Below, in pieces: positions 51,062 through 59,862 of a stretch of DNA of 64,000 nt. How positions within the stretch are numbered: the first letter of the stretch is position 1; each line of letters begins with the position of its first letter. Position numbers and translations under genes: made by a program. The notes below the pieces were generated by a model, which saw only the letters and a list, made by a program, of their open reading frames with translations, was not told where the DNA came from and did no database searches. The stretch spans positions 1 to 64,000 of the forward strand of contig JAJEFJ010000088.1 in assembly GCA_022820485.1 (NCBI GenBank), in the 5' to 3' direction. This DNA comes from Candidatus Latescibacterota bacterium. GTDB taxonomy: Bacteria > Latescibacterota > UBA2968 > UBA8231.

Positions 51062-54006
51062 TGTGTCTCCTCCTGTTCGCTCTGCCGCCAATCAGCAAGC
51101 CGCAGCAGCGCTTCCAGCCAAGCCAAACCCCACCAGCCATAGCGCCGCACCAGCCGCCAATAGCGATCCGCAACCCCAGAATCGAGACGCTCAAGGCCGG
51201 TGGGACCAGACCAGTGCGTCGGTTGGCCGCGCAACTCGAAATCCACATCCACGCCCTGCTCATCGAATATCACCGGCGCAAACGGCCGACAGTGGCCGTG
51301 ATGGCTGGCGATTAAATGCAGAACCAAGTCGCGCAGATCGTCCCTTTCCGGCAAAAGCACCGACGCACTTTCGGCCAAGCGCACCGAAAGCAGTTCGTGC
51401 CGCCCACCTTTGGGATAGCCGGAAGCGGTCCTCGCCCTCTTATAGGCTACCCGATTTCTCGGTATTTCGGCAGACTTAGCGAGAGGTTCTCCGCCCAACC
51501 ACCGAGCACCGCCACGCAACAAAGACTGAAATCGTGGATCGGCCTTACCCAAATCGTGTAACAGACCAGCGCAGGCGATGGCTTCAACCAAGTCATCCGG
51601 CAAGCCGCAGCCCACAGCATGACGGCGGGCCAATGCTTCGACATCGGGAAGGTGCCTTAGCAGTTTGACGGGACGCCCAATACCGGACGCGCTAGCATCA
51701 TCCTCATCACTAAAGATGTCGGCTTCGTGAGTGAGTTTCCGAATGCGGCGACTTCCGATAAACACCAAGCTATTGTTGCCGACTATGTGAAGTCTCGACC
51801 CAGAAAAATCCTTGCAGAGTTCGCTCGCGGTGTCTGATAGCCAAGGCGATTCGGGCGATTTGGAAAGTTCTGTCAGAAGATCGCGCAAGGTATCGTCAAC
51901 CTCATCGTCTTCGTCTTTTCGTTCCAAATCTATCAATAACTCACGAGCGTTTTCTTTGCCCGTAACGGAACTCGGCCAACCATCCACTAGCTTCGGGTGC
52001 AAGCGGAGGATAGGCTTAGCACGGGCGAGCCGATAGGCGCGGTCCCCCACATCCAAGTCAGCATCCGGTGGCAGGTCTCCGAGTTGACGAGGATCTCCCG
52101 GATGGTTGGCCGGGATCACGATAACATCGCCGGGCCGAATCGCCTTGGGATCCGCTGCGATGTCCCCGACCTCCGTCTCGGCCCCTCGCCACCGCACAAC
52201 CAAGCGTTCCACCACGAACGAACTGTCCTCACTAATGCCGTCCTCAGTTCCGATTCCTTCCACATCGGCACTGTCGTCTGCGGCGTCTTCTCCGGCCAGC
52301 CAACGTCTGAACACACCGACTGGCACCGGGAGCGTCTCACTGTTGCTCGGCGGACACAGGGACAGAAGTTCCAGTGCCGTTTCCTTTTTATGGATCAAAT
52401 CCACATCAGCGCGCCAACAGACCTGCACATCCGCCACGCCTTCGCGGGGACCGTGTAGGAACGGAGCCACATCGGGCGAAGGTTGTGGTTCCGGTGCGGT
52501 CTGCGCCCAGCAATCGACGTGGGCGGGAAGCATCACCGGAGCATCGACGGAAGGCGCGTTGAGCGAAGAGTCGCCGTCCGGCAGATAGGCGATTCCAAAA
52601 TCGACCTCGCCATTTTCGTTTTTGTGCTCGTTGAGCCAATGCCAAGTCTTGGTAAGGGCCTCGCGATACACGGGATCATCCCCTTTGTCGCCTATTTGGT
52701 CTCCGCGTATGAGAATCGCCGCTCGCGCATCGATTTTCCGCCCCATGCGATTCAGGCGACCAAAACGCTGGCGCAGGGCGTCGAGACTCGCGCACTCGGT
52801 CACCAAGCCGTCGAAATCGAGATCGGCCCCAACTTCCAGAGTTTGGGTAGCGACGACGATCATCGGCCTTGCCAAAGTACGTTCTGCGGATTGGCTCGAC
52901 TGGAGGGGTTCTAAGCGTTGTACGACGACCTCCTTGTCAACAGGGCGCATCCGACCTGTCAGCAGTACAGCGTCAATGTCTTCCCGGCTTTGAAGCAAGC
53001 AATAAGTCTCCCGCGCCGTGGCAACGCGATTGACGAACACCACGATAGCGCGGCGTTGATCGTTGAGCAGCCCCGATGCAGCCTCGGTCAAAGCCCTAGC
53101 CAGCACATTCGTAGCCCGTTTCCCCTTGGCTTTTCCGACTGTCTTCAGGACGGCGGGCTTTTGTGCTAGTTGACGCTTACCTAGCGGGTGGGTAGGATCG
53201 CGGCTTTCTTCGGATAAATCCTCAAACCGCTCCATCTCCGGTGGTGGGGTCGCCGACATCACTACCGAGTAAAAAGGACGCTCAAGCGGAGTATGCCCCC
53301 ATTTTTGATAGCGCCGCACTGCTTGCAGGGTTTGCAAGAATGGCTGGGCACAATGCGCCTCGTCGAGTAGGATTAGACTGTCGTTGGCGACCAACCCCGC
53401 AGCTATCGGCCACGTGCTAGGACCACGCCCGTAGCCGCGAAATAACAGGCGGGATCCGATTTGATCGACAGTCGAAGCCACCACCATGGGTTGAAGCGGG
53501 CTACTCATCCAAGCCTCCGACCGATACATACCGCCGCGCAATACATGAGCAGTCAACGGTAACTCTCCCGCAAATCCGTCCGCCCCACCGTGGGCAATCT
53601 GTCGTAGGCTGTCTGCAACGCGCTTGAGAATACCTTCCTGTGCCTTCTCAAGATGATCTGCCAGCAGGCGCGCCCGCTCGTATGCTTGGTCCACGATTAC
53701 GCGCCGGTCAACGACCAAGAACACGCGACGAGGTGCAGTGATAGCTTGCTTCCGAGCCAACCGAGATGCCTGGGCCGCCAACGCGAATACCGCAATATCC
53801 AAGCACGCGGTCTTGCCTGCTGCTGTCGGTAAGGCGATGGCTTCGGGCCAAGGAGCCTCTGTCCGCTCCAGCACTCTATCCACCAATGCCTGTTGCCAAG
53901 CGAAAGGCGGATGGCCCCACAATTTGTTGAAGAACTCGGCGAAAGCCGTAGCGTTTAACTCAGCCACGGTCTCCACCTTTTTTATCCATTGGGCGGCATA
54001 ACCCAT
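51058..54006 (-). CDS. cas3: Cas3 helicase-nuclease with C-terminal HD domain (type I-G)
   Basis: 982 residues. Superfamily 2 helicase: Walker A LPTAAGKT (59-66), DEAH at 215-218 (LLDEAHCAQ), motif III VVMSATPPP, and C-terminal helicase motifs TLEVGADLDFD and RQRFGRLNRMG. The HD nuclease lies at the C-terminus: LLHDLGKADPRF (815-826), GGRHE and ASHHGH. This order, helicase before HD, is typical of type I-G. It degrades DNA bound by the complex. Overlaps csb2 by 47 nt. Confidence 0.95.
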   Translation of the reverse strand: MGYAAQWIKKVETVAELNATAFAEFFNKLWGHPPFAWQQALVDRVLERTEAPWPEAIALPTAAGKTACLDIAVFALAAQASRLARKQAITAPRRVFLVVDRRVIVDQAYERARLLADHLEKAQEGILKRVADSLRQIAHGGADGFAGELPLTAHVLRGGMYRSEAWMSSPLQPMVVASTVDQIGSRLLFRGYGRGPSTWPIAAGLVANDSLILLDEAHCAQPFLQTLQAVRRYQKWGHTPLERPFYSVVMSATPPPEMERFEDLSEESRDPTHPLGKRQLAQKPAVLKTVGKAKGKRATNVLARALTEAASGLLNDQRRAIVVFVNRVATARETYCLLQSREDIDAVLLTGRMRPVDKEVVVQRLEPLQSSQSAERTLARPMIVVATQTLEVGADLDFDGLVTECASLDALRQRFGRLNRMGRKIDARAAILIRGDQIGDKGDDPVYREALTKTWHWLNEHKNENGEVDFGIAYLPDGDSSLNAPSVDAPVMLPAHVDCWAQTAPEPQPSPDVAPFLHGPREGVADVQVCWRADVDLIHKKETALELLSLCPPSNSETLPVPVGVFRRWLAGEDAADDSADVEGIGTEDGISEDSSFVVERLVVRWRGAETEVGDIAADPKAIRPGDVIVIPANHPGDPRQLGDLPPDADLDVGDRAYRLARAKPILRLHPKLVDGWPSSVTGKENARELLIDLERKDEDDEVDDTLRDLLTELSKSPESPWLSDTASELCKDFSGSRLHIVGNNSLVFIGSRRIRKLTHEADIFSDEDDASASGIGRPVKLLRHLPDVEALARRHAVGCGLPDDLVEAIACAGLLHDLGKADPRFQSLLRGGARWLGGEPLAKSAEIPRNRVAYKRARTASGYPKGGRHELLSVRLAESASVLLPERDDLRDLVLHLIASHHGHCRPFAPVIFDEQGVDVDFELRGQPTHWSGPTGLERLDSGVADRYWRLVRRYGWWGLAWLEALLRLADWRQSEQEETQ

Positions 54007-56320
54007 ATCCCCGGAAGCGACCCGCCCCCACGATCACCGGCCCGCGTACCGGCTCGTCAAAGACGATCACCGCGTGATTATGGCTCCGTCGCCCGCCGCC
54101 GTTCTTGTGCACCAGTTGCGGATACTCCCTCGCATGGGGGACGCCCTCAATCAGCGAAACCGGGTGCAGCAATACCTCGCGTGGGCGCGGCAGACCAATG
54201 TGCAGACACGCATCTTTCACGCTCTCAGCCGCCCGCTCCCATTTGTCCTTGCCATCGAAATGTCGGTTCAGTACCACCGGGGTCACGCTCGCCCAAACGT
54301 GCGATGCCCGTGTCCAAGTATCCGGGTCAATATTTTTCGGCGGGCGTTCGCGGGTTTCCAGTTCAATAGCACACTCGAACCACCGGCCATCGAACAAAGG
54401 ATGTTCACGCGACAATCCGGTAGCTGGATCGCGTAGGATCGGTTCGAGGCAATGCCCGGCCTTCTGCTGATCCAAGCCTGTCGGCAGAACCAGCGCCAAA
54501 CCCATAATGCTACCATCTGCATGTTCCGATCCGACGAAGGGGAGCGGAGTCAAGGCCAGATGAGGATCCGCAGTGGGCGTTCCGTCCGGGCGATGGCCGC
54601 TGAACCATTCAGGCGGCGGTTGTTCGGGACACCCTTTCATCAATAAGCCGCGCAGGGCCGCCGTGAGCTTGAGCGTCGCCGGTAGAGACACGCGCTTGCC
54701 TTTGATGCCGAGGACAACGAACCGAGAGTCGAAAACCGAGCTGGGAACTTCGGAGACCTTATCTTTCGGGGGCCTATCGTATCCCTGCCAACGGCCCGGC
54801 ACCGGGCGCAGGCTCACGGGTTCCCCATCGGGAAAACGGTTTTCCAAACGCGCTTTCATTTCCTTGATATATTGTCTTTGCTCGCGAGGACTTCGTCCAT
54901 GACTTCTACCACTTCCTGCACGCATTGCCGCAGCAAGTCTATTTCGGATGGTGTCAACATCCGGGGAGCGGGCGAGGTACCGAGCTTCTGATTGAGTAAG
55001 GCAATCGAAGGCGTGGCCGAAGTGTGTTTTCCACCATCTCTCGAAGTCTGATCCGTGTTTTTGTCGGAGTTCATGCAATTGCTCCTGTGAGGGGTTTAGT
55101 TTAGCCGAGTAGGGTTTGCCGGTCAGCGCAACGGCCCCGACGACCTTCCCGCCTTTTTTTTCGATATAGCCCCGCAAATTCGCCAGCGTGCCACCCTGAC
55201 CGACGAAATCGTCCACCATCACGTATTCGCGTTCCTTCTCAACCGTTCCTTCAAATGCAGCTTGCCGAGCGAGCCGGCCATAGCCGTCAGCGCCTGTATG
55301 GCTGACGATATTAGTCTGAACGACGGTCCTGTCGAACAGGGTATCCAAGCGGTCATTTAACAGTCTCGCCAAGGCAGCCGGGATCGCATTGAAGCCTCCG
55401 CGCTCGTAGGCACTTGCGCTGACCAATATGGGCTCGCCGCATTCACTAACCTCGGCGATCATTGATCGAACCTCGGCAATTCCTGATTCGTCAACCAAGC
55501 TGTCAACTAGGCTAGCCGCAGCCGCGACGTCATAGCTCGATTTTGCGTCAGGATAATCTGGATGCTGCTTGACCGCGGATTCACTGGCCAGTAGCACCAC
55601 ATCCGCGAATGCCTTCCAAGGCACCCTTGGCGGTTGTTTCATCGCCTTGCGGTCCGCCTCAGCTTGCTCAATCTCGCCGCGAAGATCGTGGTAGGAGATC
55701 CATGCGGCGCGGTTCATGCGCGTTTCCAACATCTGCAAGCGTCCAAGACTCGTTACACGCAGTCGCTGACGGGCGACGCCAGCCACCGGAATCCACGTGC
55801 ATTCCGGCGGCTTGGCTTCCAGCCACATTTGCACAAAGGAGGCTGAATGCCCCACATGGGTAACTTTGGCGACCAGCCGTTCCAAGGCAGCGCGATGAGC
55901 ACCTAACTCGACCTCTGGCCAGATCAGATACACCATCAGGTCGTGAGGAATGGCAACGGGGAAACTACGAGGCTGGCGTGACCGATGCTCTGGAAGCTGG
56001 GCCAATCCGGCATCCTTTAGCTTGTTCAGGTCTCCGCTAGTAGGCACCTTGCGACTGAGGCTCACGTCGTTGACGGGCACATAGCTAACAACAGTGGTGC
56101 GGCTGTCCGCATCCGAGGCGGCAATCGCAGGGGGCGGCAAGGCTTCAAGCCAGCGTAGGGCCTCGCCTTCGGCGGGATCTTCATCGGTCTCGAACCAAGC
56201 TGCCGCCAACGCCATGAACACCCGATCGGGATGCGGTGGCCATTCGGCCTGTTCTTTTCGCGCCCCGTCTGCCGCTGCCATGGACCATCCATTCAGGTAA
56301 TGGATGCCAAGAGAGAACAT
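53960..56320 (-). CDS. csb2: Csb2 (Cas5-Cas6-like) with an inserted phosphoribosyltransferase domain
   Basis: 786 residues, while Csb2 is usually about 450-550. Residues 1-~228 are Csb2: WPPHPDRVFMALAAAW, WLEALPPPAIAASDA, VSYVPVNDVS, TFP-type PRSFPVAIPHDLMVYLIWP, VTHVGHSASFVQM. Residues ~495-786 are the rest of Csb2: EPVSLRPVPGRWQGYDRPP, GLLMKGCPEQPPPEWFSGHRP, DPHLALTPLPFVGSEHADG, TPVVLNRH and the glycine-rich GPVIVGAGRFRGYGLCRPMD. Between them, ~232-466, is an intact phosphoribosyltransferase: HPDYPDAKSS, ERGGFNAIPAALARLL, QTNIVSHTGADGYGRLA and the PRPP-binding signature VMVDDFVGQGGTLA (367-380). Csb2 normally processes pre-crRNA and binds its end. Both Csb2 halves stay in frame, so a composite protein is expected. 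Overlaps csb1 by 1 nt. Confidence 0.92.
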   Translation of the reverse strand: MFSLGIHYLNGWSMAAADGARKEQAEWPPHPDRVFMALAAAWFETDEDPAEGEALRWLEALPPPAIAASDADSRTTVVSYVPVNDVSLSRKVPTSGDLNKLKDAGLAQLPEHRSRQPRSFPVAIPHDLMVYLIWPEVELGAHRAALERLVAKVTHVGHSASFVQMWLEAKPPECTWIPVAGVARQRLRVTSLGRLQMLETRMNRAAWISYHDLRGEIEQAEADRKAMKQPPRVPWKAFADVVLLASESAVKQHPDYPDAKSSYDVAAAASLVDSLVDESGIAEVRSMIAEVSECGEPILVSASAYERGGFNAIPAALARLLNDRLDTLFDRTVVQTNIVSHTGADGYGRLARQAAFEGTVEKEREYVMVDDFVGQGGTLANLRGYIEKKGGKVVGAVALTGKPYSAKLNPSQEQLHELRQKHGSDFERWWKTHFGHAFDCLTQSEARYLARSPDVDTIRNRLAAAMRAGSGRSHGRSPREQRQYIKEMKARLENRFPDGEPVSLRPVPGRWQGYDRPPKDKVSEVPSSVFDSRFVVLGIKGKRVSLPATLKLTAALRGLLMKGCPEQPPPEWFSGHRPDGTPTADPHLALTPLPFVGSEHADGSIMGLALVLPTGLDQQKAGHCLEPILRDPATGLSREHPLFDGRWFECAIELETRERPPKNIDPDTWTRASHVWASVTPVVLNRHFDGKDKWERAAESVKDACLHIGLPRPREVLLHPVSLIEGVPHAREYPQLVHKNGGGRRSHNHAVIVFDEPVRGPVIVGAGRFRGYGLCRPMDKKGGDRG
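54856..55074 (-). CDS. Short ORF overlapping the inserted PRTase region in another frame
   Basis: 72 residues, entirely inside csb2. It does not look like a random shadow: hydrophilic N-terminus (MNSDKNTDQTSRDGG) and an amphipathic end LTPSEIDLLRQCVQEVVEVMDE. As I recall, free PRTase genes of this type in mobile elements are often followed by a short overlapping ORF with a TPSEI-like motif; this would then be a passenger brought in with the insertion. No good ribosome binding site was checked beyond the overlap. Speculative. Confidence 0.4.
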   Translation of the reverse strand: MNSDKNTDQTSRDGGKHTSATPSIALLNQKLGTSPAPRMLTPSEIDLLRQCVQEVVEVMDEVLASKDNISRK

Positions 56321-57522
56321 CAGTCTTCCCCTTCTCCCGATGTACTAGCCAATTCCTGGCTGAGCCGAACTAGTTCGACAAGGTCGGGCGATGGAGTCAA
56401 CTCAATCTCGTCCTCCCACGGTAGTCCCGCGTTTTTCGCTTTGGCAATCGCCGCTGCCAACAGTTTCAGGGCGTCTTCGGGACTAAGTTCAAATTCCCGT
56501 GGCGGTTCTCCAGGGCGGTCGAGCAGTTCCCACACAGGTTCTTGTTCAGCGAAAAGCTGGCAGCGAGAACGAAGGTCTGTATCGATCCTCGCTAGAGTAC
56601 CAGCGGCAATGCCCAAGGCGGCCAGTGCGGTACGTGCCGCGAGGTCGGTATCGTGGTCGGAATCCGCATCACCGTTGAGCGGAAAACGGAGCCGGCGCAA
56701 GACGGTCAAAGACAAGGTTGTAGTTTGCCGGGCCTTGGAGATGGTGAATCCTCCTTCCTCAATACTCGTTAATATGTTTCCATGATTCGCTTCCGATGGC
56801 CTTCCCGTCTTTTTGAGTTTCTTGCTGCTGTCCTTCTTATCTAAGGTCCAGTCGGGTGTGTCACTGCTTTTAGACTTGCGTTCGTAGAGCGTAGCCGAAT
56901 CGCGCATGATCGACGCTGGATCAATACGGATAGCTGTTTTCTTCCCCACTACTACATCATACCCCATGATCTCCGACACTACCGCCCGCTGAAACTTGCA
57001 CCCTGCACCGCCACGAGGCGCGGTCGAGTCCCATAGCCCAAATACCAACGCAGTCGGACACAAGCCAAATAGGCCGGTGGCATTCCGCACCTCCGCAGTG
57101 TCGAGTATTCGACCTTTCTCCGATTTGCGGAAAATCATGCCGTCGAGCAAACTGTCGCGGAACAGCGCATCTGCAACGCGATGCGGTGCTTCCAAGCTAG
57201 TCACTGAGAATTTTTTGAGCAGTTGCTCCTGATCGAAGCGCGTTACCAGCAAGGGAAGCCTGACCTTGCCGGAGCGATGCGCCTCCAACAGTGCCAACTC
57301 CATGCGGTTGGCTTGCGACTGCACCGAATCTAAGAGAACGCACTGTCGAACCTCGCCGGTAGCGGGATCAATGCGCTCCTCGGTAGCGTATTTGCCGCCT
57401 CCATAGGTCGGAGGAAAAACCTTGTCGCCGGGGCCTCCTGCCGGCTGATAGTCGGTCACACACCGGAACGCCGCCGCCGTCCCACTGACCACGTCTTTCA
57501 AGGTCTTTAGATCAATCGTCAT
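56320..57522 (-). CDS. csb1: Csb1, type I-G Cas7-like backbone subunit
   Basis: 400 residues. LLDSVQSQANRMELALLEA, RVADALFRDSLLDG, RDSLLDGMIFRKSE and GLWDSTAPRGGAGCKFQRAVVSEIMGYD are the Csb1 (GSU0053-like) motifs. It forms the filament on crRNA in the type I-G complex. First gene of the csb1-csb2-cas3-csb3 operon; its stop overlaps the start of csb2. Confidence 0.94.
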   Translation of the reverse strand: MTIDLKTLKDVVSGTAAAFRCVTDYQPAGGPGDKVFPPTYGGGKYATEERIDPATGEVRQCVLLDSVQSQANRMELALLEAHRSGKVRLPLLVTRFDQEQLLKKFSVTSLEAPHRVADALFRDSLLDGMIFRKSEKGRILDTAEVRNATGLFGLCPTALVFGLWDSTAPRGGAGCKFQRAVVSEIMGYDVVVGKKTAIRIDPASIMRDSATLYERKSKSSDTPDWTLDKKDSSKKLKKTGRPSEANHGNILTSIEEGGFTISKARQTTTLSLTVLRRLRFPLNGDADSDHDTDLAARTALAALGIAAGTLARIDTDLRSRCQLFAEQEPVWELLDRPGEPPREFELSPEDALKLLAAAIAKAKNAGLPWEDEIELTPSPDLVELVRLSQELASTSGEGED

Positions 57523-57576
57523 GGTCTATCCTCGTCTGTTTTAGCTGCGCTTTCTGCAACTGTGATTAACATCCGT

Positions 57577-58116
57577 TCAATCACCCTCTTCCTCACTCTC
57601 ATCATGCCCTTCCTCCCCTTCATCATGCTCTTCCTCACCCTCCCCGTGCTCTCCCTCACTAGGCGGCCCACCAATCCGCAAAACATGCCCATCCAAGTCC
57701 TCCACTAGCATCTCCCGCGCCCCCCAAGGCTCGTCAACAGGCTCCTTCTTTACGTTCGCCCCGGCTGCCGCGTACTCCTCGTGCAGCTTGTCAACATCGC
57801 CGACGTTGTAGTAGATCCACATAGGTCGGGAACCCTGCGAATTCTCAGCGAGAAAGACATGCACCTCGCCATTGGATATGGAGGCAAAGGTCTTGTCCTC
57901 CTCCTCGGCGGGCCAATCCCAGTCCTTGTTGAAACCTAAAACCGAGGTGTAGTGCTCGATGCTCGCCTCGACGCTTGCGACGTTCAGGATCGGCGTCATC
58001 GCGGTGAACGCCGTGGATCCGTGACCATTGTCGTGTTCCTCGTGGGCGTCGGCGATAGAGCTAACACCGACGGCGATTCCTGCTACTACTGCGGCGGCAA
58101 TGCTGCGACCTCTCAT
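57577..58116 (-). CDS. Exported VOC (glyoxalase-like) protein with acidic/His tail
   Basis: 179 residues from the ATG at 58116 with AGGAGG 6-7 nt upstream; upstream codons to 58320 are open but overlap the neighbouring gene's end. Signal peptide (IAAAVVAGIAVGVSSIADA), then one vicinal-oxygen-chelate unit (MTPILNVASVEASIEHYTSVLGF ... WGAREMLVEDLDGHVLRIG). The last ~30 residues are almost only Glu, Asp, Gly and His, resembling a metal-binding tail; EEHDNGHG follows the signal peptide too. Periplasmic VOC proteins are uncommon. A role in metal or antibiotic handling is possible but unproven. Confidence 0.75.
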   Translation of the reverse strand: MRGRSIAAAVVAGIAVGVSSIADAHEEHDNGHGSTAFTAMTPILNVASVEASIEHYTSVLGFNKDWDWPAEEEDKTFASISNGEVHVFLAENSQGSRPMWIYYNVGDVDKLHEEYAAAGANVKKEPVDEPWGAREMLVEDLDGHVLRIGGPPSEGEHGEGEEEHDEGEEGHDESEEEGD

Positions 58117-58161
58117 GGTTTTCCTCCTGTGGGTGGGTTCAATGCGGTAAAATTCGATTGT

Positions 58162-58220
58162 AGCGAGCGCGTCGAACCCGGTCAATGGCGACAGCCACCC
58201 CCGGCGCGAAGATGTTGGAA
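58162..58220. repeat. 59-bp direct repeat, left copy (flanks the AAA/PD-(D/E)XK gene)
   Basis: Begins AGCGAGCGCGTCGAACCCGG and ends GCGCGAAGATGTTGGAA. About 78% identical by eye to 59863-59921 on the same strand, with no gap. The two copies bracket the 58259-59806 gene and may be its boundaries. Confidence 0.5.
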
Positions 58221-58258
58221 ACGATCCATCCGTCGGCTCAGAACCAGCCGGCCCCGCT

Positions 58259-59806
58259 TCATGCTCGCTCGACGTCAAAAGCCGCCAAGTTGCGCTCATC
58301 CTTGCTGAACTCCACGCCAATCAAGTAAATCGGCTGCCCCAAGCCGCGATACTTATCCGCGTAGCGCCGCTCCTGCAACTGCGCTATCGCCGCACCCGCA
58401 GACGACAGCTCGACTACCTTGAACTCGAACAGATAGACGTTGCCGTTGAACAAAACCGCCATGTCCAAGCGGCCGTGGCTGATGCTGTCCTCCACCCTGA
58501 TGTCCAGTCCCAACGCGGCGAAATAGGAATAAAACACGCTGGCGTAGTAACCCTCGTAACCGGCGATGTCGTTGTTGTTATACCACTCGTAGGGAATGCT
58601 GGCGAAAAAGGCGTGGAACAGCGTCTTCAGCCCGGCGAAATCGTTGGCTTCCAGCAGCCGGTAGAGCCGCACGCTGTTGGCCATCTGCCGCGTCGAGTCC
58701 TTCACCAAATAACGCAGTAAGCTACGGTTCAGACTCTGCCGTACCTCCCGGTTGGGATAGCCGAGGCGATAGAGCTTCATACCGCCGAGGTTCTCTTCTT
58801 CCGTTATCGTCAGGTAGCCGGTCTGGAACAGCAGCGCCTCGGTCGCCATGTCGTCCACGTCGAAGGTGGAAAGCAGTTCGCTGCTGCCCAGCATATTTTC
58901 CAGTTCTAGGGAGCTCACCCGACGCTTGAACAGGGTTTCGACTAGGAATGTCGGCGTACCGGTTTCGAACCACCAAGCACCAAACTTGCGCTTGTCGAAC
59001 AGCAGCAGGATATCAAAGGGGTTGTACACCTTCTCGTCGCCCCGCCAACGGTAGCCGTTGTACCAGTCGCGGATCTGGTCCCGGTCTAAGCCGGGAAGTT
59101 CTGGTGCGAAGACGGTATCCAAGTCCGCGTCGGTGTAGCCGCAGATAGCTGAGTAGCGGGGATCTAGGGTGATGTCGATCAGGTTGTTGAGGCCGGAGAA
59201 GGGGCCGGCCATAGAGAACTTGCTCACTCCGGCGAGGAAGGTGAAACAAACATGGGCGTCGCTGTCCTTGACGACCGAGAACAGCCCGCGCAGAAAGTCG
59301 CGGTTAGCGCGGGCGACATCCGGCACCTCCAGCGCATCCAAAATCGGCTTGTCATACTCATCTACCAGCACTACAACGCGCTGCCCAGCCTGCCGACTCA
59401 GTGCCCCAAGCAGATGGCGAAAGCACGCCGAGGCGCTCTCGTAACGGGTCGCAACTCCCGCCTCTTCTGCCAAATCTTGTAGTTGCGCCATCGCGTCTTC
59501 GCGCAGACCGCCCCGCTCGTAGTAACCACCGCCACTGAAGTCCAGCCGCAGCACCGGATACCGCTGCGACCAATCCCAGCGGTCGTGGATGGCCAGCCCC
59601 GCAAACAGCGACTCGTTGCCCTCGAACAATTCCTTGAGCGTGTCGAGAAACAGGCTCTTGCCAAAGCGGCGCGGACGCGACAGAAAATAGTGCGTACCCT
59701 CGTCGAACAGCCGGCGTATGTGGGCCGTTTTATCGACGTAGTAGCAATCCTCCTCGCGGATCTCGCGGAAGGTCTGAATGCCAATGGGCAGTCTGCGCTT
59801 GGTCAT
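58259..59806 (-). CDS. AAA-ATPase-like / PD-(D/E)XK nuclease family protein, right flank of CRISPR island
   Basis: 515 residues, same length and order as 39568-41115 and strikingly similar to it. RRLPIGIQTFREIREEDCYYV, P-loop region SRPRRFGKSLFLDT, Walker B VVLVDEYDKPILDAL, FLAGVSKFSMAGPFSGLNNL, and a C-terminal GRLDMAVLFNGNVYLFEFKV (PD-(D/E)XK-type D and ExK). The central 110-150 part differs most (insertion of LAEEAGVATRYESAS). Bracketed by 59-bp direct repeats. Family is often multicopy, which suggests mobility. Confidence 0.88.
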   Translation of the reverse strand: MTKRRLPIGIQTFREIREEDCYYVDKTAHIRRLFDEGTHYFLSRPRRFGKSLFLDTLKELFEGNESLFAGLAIHDRWDWSQRYPVLRLDFSGGGYYERGGLREDAMAQLQDLAEEAGVATRYESASACFRHLLGALSRQAGQRVVVLVDEYDKPILDALEVPDVARANRDFLRGLFSVVKDSDAHVCFTFLAGVSKFSMAGPFSGLNNLIDITLDPRYSAICGYTDADLDTVFAPELPGLDRDQIRDWYNGYRWRGDEKVYNPFDILLLFDKRKFGAWWFETGTPTFLVETLFKRRVSSLELENMLGSSELLSTFDVDDMATEALLFQTGYLTITEEENLGGMKLYRLGYPNREVRQSLNRSLLRYLVKDSTRQMANSVRLYRLLEANDFAGLKTLFHAFFASIPYEWYNNNDIAGYEGYYASVFYSYFAALGLDIRVEDSISHGRLDMAVLFNGNVYLFEFKVVELSSAGAAIAQLQERRYADKYRGLGQPIYLIGVEFSKDERNLAAFDVERA

Positions 59807-59862
59807 GGCGTGCGTTACTCCAGACAGAGGATCCGATTCTATTCCTTCAGATTGGCCAAAGT

